Positions 23,095-27,043 of a DNA stretch of 27,043 nt are shown piece after piece. The notes under the pieces are model-generated. The model searched no databases. It had not been told where the DNA came from and saw only the letters and a program-made list of their open reading frames with translations. This stretch comes from Candidatus Methanolliviera sp. GoM_oil (GTDB lineage Archaea; Halobacteriota; Methanoliparia; Methanoliparales; Methanoliparaceae): contig CABGHG010000005.1 of the NCBI GenBank assembly GCA_902158735.1, positions 1 to 27,043 on the forward strand, in the 5' to 3' direction. Every line of letters begins with the position of its first letter. Positions within the stretch are counted from its first letter, which is position 1. A program made the translations under genes and the position numbers.

Positions 23095-23168
23095 TGGGCC
23101 CGGCCGGGTTTGAACCGGCGACCTCACGGTTATCAGCCGTGCGCTCCACCTGGCTAAGCTACGGGCCC
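23095..23168 (-). tRNA. tRNA-Ile(GAU)
   Basis: 74-nt cloverleaf: acceptor GGGCCCG/CGGGCCC, discriminator A, anticodon stem CACGG/CCGUG with loop CUGAUAA (anticodon GAU), T-arm GCCGG-UUCAAAC-CCGGC. No intron, no encoded CCA. An A/T box (CTTTTTAG on the minus strand, 23188-23195) lies about 23 bp upstream. Confidence 0.96.
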
Positions 23169-23286
23169 CCGATGAAGAGTGGCCACTAAAAAGATAGCAT
23201 ATCTACCCACACATATATTCTATCTACCTCCTGACAAATATAAATAGGCAATGGGAATTTTTAAGGCGCCTCTTCTTCCCTCTAAA

Positions 23287-23988
23287 TTACTTCAATATAA
23301 CCAACGAATCCACTGCCACCGCGCCTTTTTCTGTTGCAAAGAGGGGGTTTATGTCCATCTCTTTTATATAATCAGATAGGTCCATGCTGAGATCCGAAAG
23401 TTTCAATATACAATCGATCAACGCGTCCAAATCCGATGAAACTCCCCCCCTCGCCCCCTCCAATATTGGATATGCTTTGATCTCTTTTACCATATCCTCT
23501 GCATCAAATCTTGTGAGGGGTGGTATTCTGAAAGATACATCTTTTAATACCTCAACAAATACCCCCCCAAGCCCAAACATCAAAACTGGACCAAATTGGG
23601 GGTCCTGGGTCATTCCAAGGATGACTTCGTTTCCTTTTGGTGCCATCTCTTGGATAAGAACGCCGTGTATATCTGCATCTTTAATTTTATCCTTTATACC
23701 TATCAATTCGTTGTATGCCGTCTTCACCTCATCTTGGGATTTTATATTAACTTTAACCCCTCCCACGTCGGTTTTATGAGTTATATCTGGAGATACTATC
23801 TTTAAAACGACAGGGTAACCTATCTCTTCCGCAAAATTTACGGCTTCTCCTTCATCTCTTGCAAGCTTTTCTTTGGTGACAGGAAAACCGTATGCCGCAA
23901 GAATCTTCTTACTCTCATACTCCGTTAATGTTACTCTTCCATCTCCTTTTATTTTATCTATTATCTTTATGGCATCATCTTTTGACAT
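23287..23988 (-). CDS. ADP-forming acyl-CoA synthetase, beta subunit (ATP-grasp)
   Basis: Beta subunit of the archaeal acetate/acyl-CoA synthetase (ADP-forming), which converts acyl-CoA, ADP and phosphate to acid, CoA and ATP. 233 aa from ATG 23988, chosen for GGAGGAAT upstream; the longer frame would run through the PRC-barrel gene. Seen: LTEYESKKILAAYGFPV, the ATP-grasp segment GYPVVLKIVSPDITHKTDVGGV, GNEVILGMTQDPQFGPVLMFGLGG and DINPLF. The CoA-binding alpha subunit is not adjacent. Two base pairs after the PRC-barrel gene, same operon. Its acyl substrate cannot be told from sequence. Confidence 0.93.
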   Translation of the reverse strand: MSKDDAIKIIDKIKGDGRVTLTEYESKKILAAYGFPVTKEKLARDEGEAVNFAEEIGYPVVLKIVSPDITHKTDVGGVKVNIKSQDEVKTAYNELIGIKDKIKDADIHGVLIQEMAPKGNEVILGMTQDPQFGPVLMFGLGGVFVEVLKDVSFRIPPLTRFDAEDMVKEIKAYPILEGARGGVSSDLDALIDCILKLSDLSMDLSDYIKEMDINPLFATEKGAVAVDSLVILK

Positions 23989-23990
23989 GC

Positions 23991-24248
23991 TTATTCCTCC
24001 TCTGTGGTAGGAGGAAACCCAAAGACTCGTTTTACGAGCACTATCTCCCCCACCCCCGTAACCCACCTATAAGGGATCAATATACCCCTCTTCGACGGAT
24101 CTTTAAGCTCTTCATTCACATTGGTTAATGCCAGTTGTGTAATCTTCTTCCCGTCCAGATCTAAAACTGCGTCCTCGACCTTTCCCACATGTTTACACTC
24201 ATTCGTATAAACATTCAATCCAATTAAAGAAGTTATATCATCTCGCAT
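23991..24248 (-). CDS. PRC-barrel domain protein
   Basis: 85-aa single PRC-barrel, a small beta-barrel found in Archaea as a stand-alone protein, in RimM and in photosynthetic reaction centre H; role here unknown. Seen: ITSLIGLNVYTNECKHVGKVEDAVLDLDGKKITQLAL, the barrel's defining strands, then GILIPYRWVTGVGEIVLV. ATG 24248 lies 26 bp from a TATA-like AAATATAC (24267-24274, minus strand), so the mRNA is probably leaderless. It precedes the ACD beta gene. Confidence 0.88.
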   Translation of the reverse strand: MRDDITSLIGLNVYTNECKHVGKVEDAVLDLDGKKITQLALTNVNEELKDPSKRGILIPYRWVTGVGEIVLVKRVFGFPPTTEEE

Positions 24249-24266
24249 CGTTCATCTTGGTAGGGT

Positions 24267-24274
24267 GTATATTT
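24267..24274 (-). promoter_or_regulatory. TATA box of the PRC-barrel/ACD operon
   Basis: AAATATAC read on the minus strand, about 26 bp upstream of the ATG at 24248, suggesting a leaderless transcript. Confidence 0.5.
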
Positions 24275-24366
24275 CAGGAATATATACTTTACCCACAGAA
24301 GGCTAAATTAAAGAAGACCCAAAAAGTTTTATTCGATAAATTTGATAGATAAAAGTGTTGTTTTCC

Positions 24367-25419
24367 ATGGAACATCACGAGATCGTCATCGTTGGAGCAG
24401 GTCCAGCTGGTTTAACCGCCGCCAAAATATTGGGAGAAGGTGGGAAGGACGTATTGGTATTAGAAAAGCTCCCTAAGAGTCGTATAGGGGATAAAGTGTG
24501 TGCTGGAGGCATTTTTCGTCACGGGCTTATCTATATACCAAAATTTCTACTCGAAAAAAGTTGCGATAGTTTGACCTTTCATGTGAACGGTTGGTCCACC
24601 ACCATAAACACGGTTGATGGAGAACCGTTCTTTTATACGGTAGATCGGTTGAAGCTTGGACAGTACCAGATGGCGGTGGCAGAGAAAGCAGGTGCTACTA
24701 TATCACCAGATAGTTCCGTTGCATCTTTGGATAAAAGGTGTCGTGTCGTTTCACTCAAATCTGGTAAGAAGATCAGATATGATTATTTGATCGGAAGCGA
24801 CGGTTCCACATCGGTGATTGCGCGTGGGCTGGGATTTTATAACGACAAAGCGGTTTGCGTGGAGTGGTATGTGCGGGGCAGGGACAAGTTCGAGGTGATC
24901 ATAGACGATGCTTTGGGTATGGGGTGGGGTTACGTATTCCCTCACGCGGGATACACAATCGTCGGCGCCGGCACGATGCCACGATTTATGCAGATTGGGC
25001 AATTTAGAGAAGTATTTAAAAGTTGGTGCCGTCAACACGAGATCGTATTGGGTGGAGAGATGAAAGCCGCCACCATAAAGTTCAACTACAACGGGTTTAG
25101 GTTCGGCAATATATTTCTCGTGGGAGATGCGGCCAGTTTTAACTTCACGACCGTCGGTGAGGGTATATATCAAGCGATGAGAAGTGGAGAGATAGCAGCT
25201 AAGGCAATCATAGATCCCACATACAGATGGAAAGACGACGTCGAGCAACTGCTTATCTATCATAGATTGGGGGCCCTGATGACGTATACGTATGATCGTC
25301 TGCCAAAGACCGTACGATCTCTTACTCTCAAAAAGTTATTTCGTATGCTCTCTTCGATTCTCCGGATGCCGATGAGGGATGCAATGGCCACTCACTTAAT
25401 TAGAATGGCAATGGGTTAG
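24367..25419 (+). CDS. Geranylgeranyl-reductase family flavoprotein
   Basis: FAD-dependent oxidoreductase of the family that saturates isoprenoid chains of archaeal ether lipids; members with other substrates exist. About 350 aa. Seen: FAD Rossmann motif VIVGAGPAGLTAA near the N-terminus, GDKVCAGGI (family cysteine segment), DYLIGSDGSTSVIAR, and FLVGDAASFNFTTVGEGIYQAM. Start ATG 24367 gives the usual family N-terminus; GTG 24355 is an alternative and sits where a TATA-like GTTTTATT (24326-24333) would place the transcript start. GGGP synthase, an earlier ether-lipid enzyme, is at 8710-9369. Stands alone between divergent and downstream promoters. Confidence 0.87.
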   Translation: MEHHEIVIVGAGPAGLTAAKILGEGGKDVLVLEKLPKSRIGDKVCAGGIFRHGLIYIPKFLLEKSCDSLTFHVNGWSTTINTVDGEPFFYTVDRLKLGQYQMAVAEKAGATISPDSSVASLDKRCRVVSLKSGKKIRYDYLIGSDGSTSVIARGLGFYNDKAVCVEWYVRGRDKFEVIIDDALGMGWGYVFPHAGYTIVGAGTMPRFMQIGQFREVFKSWCRQHEIVLGGEMKAATIKFNYNGFRFGNIFLVGDAASFNFTTVGEGIYQAMRSGEIAAKAIIDPTYRWKDDVEQLLIYHRLGALMTYTYDRLPKTVRSLTLKKLFRMLSSILRMPMRDAMATHLIRMAMG

Positions 25420-25462
25420 GGGCGAATTATTTCCTAAGTTCAATTTAATTCACGCGAGTGGG

Positions 25463-26398
25463 ATGCAGATCATAAATGATATCTATAAGATATACAGACA
25501 TCATCTAATGGACGAATATTTTTACGCCGGATGCGCCCAGCTCTCGATGCTCCTCGAGGTTTCAGTCGACCCAAAGCCCGGAAATATTGATAGAAGGCAT
25601 GATTTTGGAGAAACCAGATATGAGCATTTTTTGGCATCATCCGTCTCGGCATACCAGATATTTGTAAGGGCATATAAATCCGAGGAAACGATCGGCAGAC
25701 TGATCAGGCTTGGAGTTGAGGAGAGCCATAAGTGGCAACGCGGAGGAAACACGCATTTTGGAGCTTTTACTCTGTTGATACCGCTTTTGAGAGCGTCTAA
25801 AAGAATCAAAGATTTTGTCGCATATGAATCCGAAGACGACAAACTTAAAGAGCTCAAAGGAGTGGTCTCTGATGTGGTGAGGGGGACGGACGTAGAGGAT
25901 ACGCTAGAATTCTATAAAATATTCTTCTCCGAGAAGATTAGAGTTGAAGAGGCTGAGAGATATGACATAAAGGATAGAGCTTCGCTGCAGAAGCTAAAAG
26001 TGGAAAACAAAAGTCTTTATGAACTGATGGAACTTTCTCCAAAGGATAATCTTGTAGCAAGGGAATGGGCGGAGGGGTATCCGATAACGTTTGAGGTTGC
26101 AAAGAATCTGATGGATAGGTCAAAAAAGGATGACTTTGATATAAACGATTCAATCGTTTATGAGGATGTATCGCTCCTATCAAAGCATGTAGATGGTCTG
26201 ATCGTGGCTAAATTTGGAATGGAAGAAGCGCTTCGCGTTAAAGAAAGTGCTAACGAGATAATGAAAGATTACACGATAGAGAAAGTGAGAAAATTCGATT
26301 CAGAGCTTGTTAAAAAGGGGATAAATCCGGGATGCATCGCAGATATAATCATTTCCTCTTTATATGTCTTTTTGGCTTATGGGGGTTATAAAATTTAA
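25463..26398 (+). CDS. CitG-like protein (triphosphoribosyl-dephospho-CoA synthase family)
   Basis: 311 aa, COG1767-like. In bacteria CitG/MdcB makes the citrate- or malonate-lyase prosthetic group, but no lyase genes are here and archaeal members have another, unsettled role. Seen: LEVSVDPKPGNIDRRHDFGE (residues 31-50, substrate-binding PGNxDRxxDF motif), GGNTHFGAFTLLIPLL (94-109), and the C-terminal NPGCIADIIISSLYVFL. From memory, a homologue lies in the methylotroph tetrahydromethanopterin gene cluster, which suggests a C1-cofactor role in H4MPT-using Archaea; this is weak. Start ATG 25463, or ATG 25508 (MDEYFYAGC), which is closer to family N-termini. Confidence 0.85.
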   Translation: MQIINDIYKIYRHHLMDEYFYAGCAQLSMLLEVSVDPKPGNIDRRHDFGETRYEHFLASSVSAYQIFVRAYKSEETIGRLIRLGVEESHKWQRGGNTHFGAFTLLIPLLRASKRIKDFVAYESEDDKLKELKGVVSDVVRGTDVEDTLEFYKIFFSEKIRVEEAERYDIKDRASLQKLKVENKSLYELMELSPKDNLVAREWAEGYPITFEVAKNLMDRSKKDDFDINDSIVYEDVSLLSKHVDGLIVAKFGMEEALRVKESANEIMKDYTIEKVRKFDSELVKKGINPGCIADIIISSLYVFLAYGGYKI

Positions 26399-26401
26399 GA
26401 A

Positions 26402-26411
26402 AGATATAAAT
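26402..26411 (+). promoter_or_regulatory. TATA box before the last gene
   Basis: AGATATAAATAC, about 35 bp upstream of ATG 26444, is a near-consensus archaeal TATA box. Confidence 0.5.
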
Positions 26412-26443
26412 ACCAAGTAATTATATATCGGATGTGAATAAAA

Positions 26444-27043
26444 ATGGTTGAGATAACAGAGGAAGATATAAAAGAGCATCTGAACAACATTGTAGATGCC
26501 ATTTATGCCCTTTTGCCAACGAGAAACTATGTATTACAGCTTTTAGAACTTTTACCAAAGGATTATGTAAAAATGGTCGATGCTTATCCAGAACTCTTCA
26601 AGGATGAAGAAGTTAGAGATCGATTAAAAGATGTTTTTGGGATTGAGATTGGCGAGAATGTCATGATAGGACGTGGATTGGCGCATTCCCTTTATGATAT
26701 ACGTGAGAGAATTCTGAATGATCTTTTCACATATGGGTGGAAGGAGAATCAAAAAAAGTTGAGCGAATATTTGGGAAGAGATTTAGAGGATTTACCAGAC
26801 GCGAAAGATGAATTATGGGAGCAGAGAATAGAGATGGCACTATCGGAGCCTACTTATGGTAAAAATTGTGAAAAGATTTTGAGAACAATGGTAAAGAAGG
26901 GGGAAGGGAAGCAATTTTCGATAAATATTCCCACTCTTATGGAAAAGATAGGATTAGACCGTGTTACACTTTTAAGGATTAAAAAATTTCTAGAAACTGA
27001 GACATATATTTTAATGCAGAGAGAGGGGGAATTTATATTTAAT
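26444..27043 (+). CDS. Unrecognised protein, C-terminus cut by window edge
   Basis: 200 codons from ATG 26444 stay open to the window end. I do not recognise the family. It is hydrophilic and mostly helical in appearance, begins MVEITEEDIKEHLNNIV, has no TM segment, signal peptide or cysteine motif, and no P-loop. Residues 170-200 (FSINIPTLMEKIGLDRVTLLRIKKFLE, then a YILMQREGEFIF hairpin-like stretch) look like a winged-helix unit, so a DNA-binding or regulatory role is conceivable. The upstream GGATGTGA could be a weak ribosome-binding site. It probably has its own promoter (26402-26411). Confidence 0.75.
   Translation, partial: MVEITEEDIKEHLNNIVDAIYALLPTRNYVLQLLELLPKDYVKMVDAYPELFKDEEVRDRLKDVFGIEIGENVMIGRGLAHSLYDIRERILNDLFTYGWKENQKKLSEYLGRDLEDLPDAKDELWEQRIEMALSEPTYGKNCEKILRTMVKKGEGKQFSINIPTLMEKIGLDRVTLLRIKKFLETETYILMQREGEFIFN

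Noticed and set aside
23195..23250. Tiny minus-strand frame with AGGAGGT and a short ATG-TGT-GGG-TAG, plus TATA-like boxes
   Set aside because: Only three codons; the A/T-rich boxes on both strands are too weak to support a gene or small RNA without transcript data.
1..27043. CRISPR array or rRNA genes
   Set aside because: No regularly spaced direct repeats with unique spacers and no rRNA signature were seen on either strand.

Overview
The window is archaeal. It carries an archaeal 7S/SRP RNA, transcription factor TFE-alpha, geranylgeranylglyceryl-phosphate synthase, a geranylgeranyl-reductase family protein, two wyosine-pathway enzymes (Taw1, Taw3), TATA-box promoters with apparently leaderless genes, and many heterodisulfide-reductase (Hdr) type iron-sulfur proteins. 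Together with a thiolase, an ADP-forming acyl-CoA synthetase subunit and a tungsten aldehyde-oxidoreductase (AOR) relative, this suggests a strictly anaerobic euryarchaeon of the methanogen/ANME/alkane-oxidiser/Archaeoglobus sphere. The exact lineage is inference; there is no rRNA and no mcr gene here.

Layout. 1-2260 (minus): argG followed by a thiolase that runs off the left edge. 2429-2743 (plus): SRP RNA. 2815-6162 (plus): a tightly packed run of MFS transporter, ATP-grasp ligase, TFE-alpha and rhomboid protease, whose last codons overlap an antisense tRNA with a CAU anticodon (probably Ile2). 6242-6557: a TnpB-less, IS200/IS605-like relic, followed by an internally deleted NSS-family transporter. 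7078-8486 (minus): HIT hydrolase and Taw1. 8567-10403 (plus): tRNA-Ser(GCU), GGGP synthase and a DUF1786 protein. 10387-10950 (minus): SpoIIM-like membrane protein.

11081-20530 is the most interesting part. A five-gene minus-strand operon reads AOR-family protein, 4-cluster ferredoxin, fused HdrC-HdrB, double HdrA (999 aa), MvhD. Across a 490-bp intergenic region that contains a second IS605-like relic, a six-cluster polyferredoxin and a short HdrA-like flavoprotein are transcribed the other way. The operon has the same subunit types in the same order as BamB-BamF of class II benzoyl-CoA reductase, but the AOR protein lacks residues expected for both classical AOR and BamB. I infer a flavin-based electron-bifurcating or -confurcating complex with an unknown, perhaps non-classical, catalytic subunit.

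20582-22972: aspartate-semialdehyde dehydrogenase (plus), converging on purQ-taw3 (minus). 23095-23168: tRNA-Ile(GAU) (minus). 23287-24248 (minus): PRC-barrel protein and ACD beta subunit. 24367-27043 (plus): geranylgeranyl-reductase family flavoprotein, CitG-like protein, and an unrecognised protein that runs off the right edge.

Small hairpin repeats (AAAAATC-TTC-GATTTTT type, often followed by GCAAAT-nnnnn-ATTTGC) recur in the leaders of argG, spoIIM and, in decayed form, hdrA, and inside both relics. TTG/GTG starts with good Shine-Dalgarno sequences are common.
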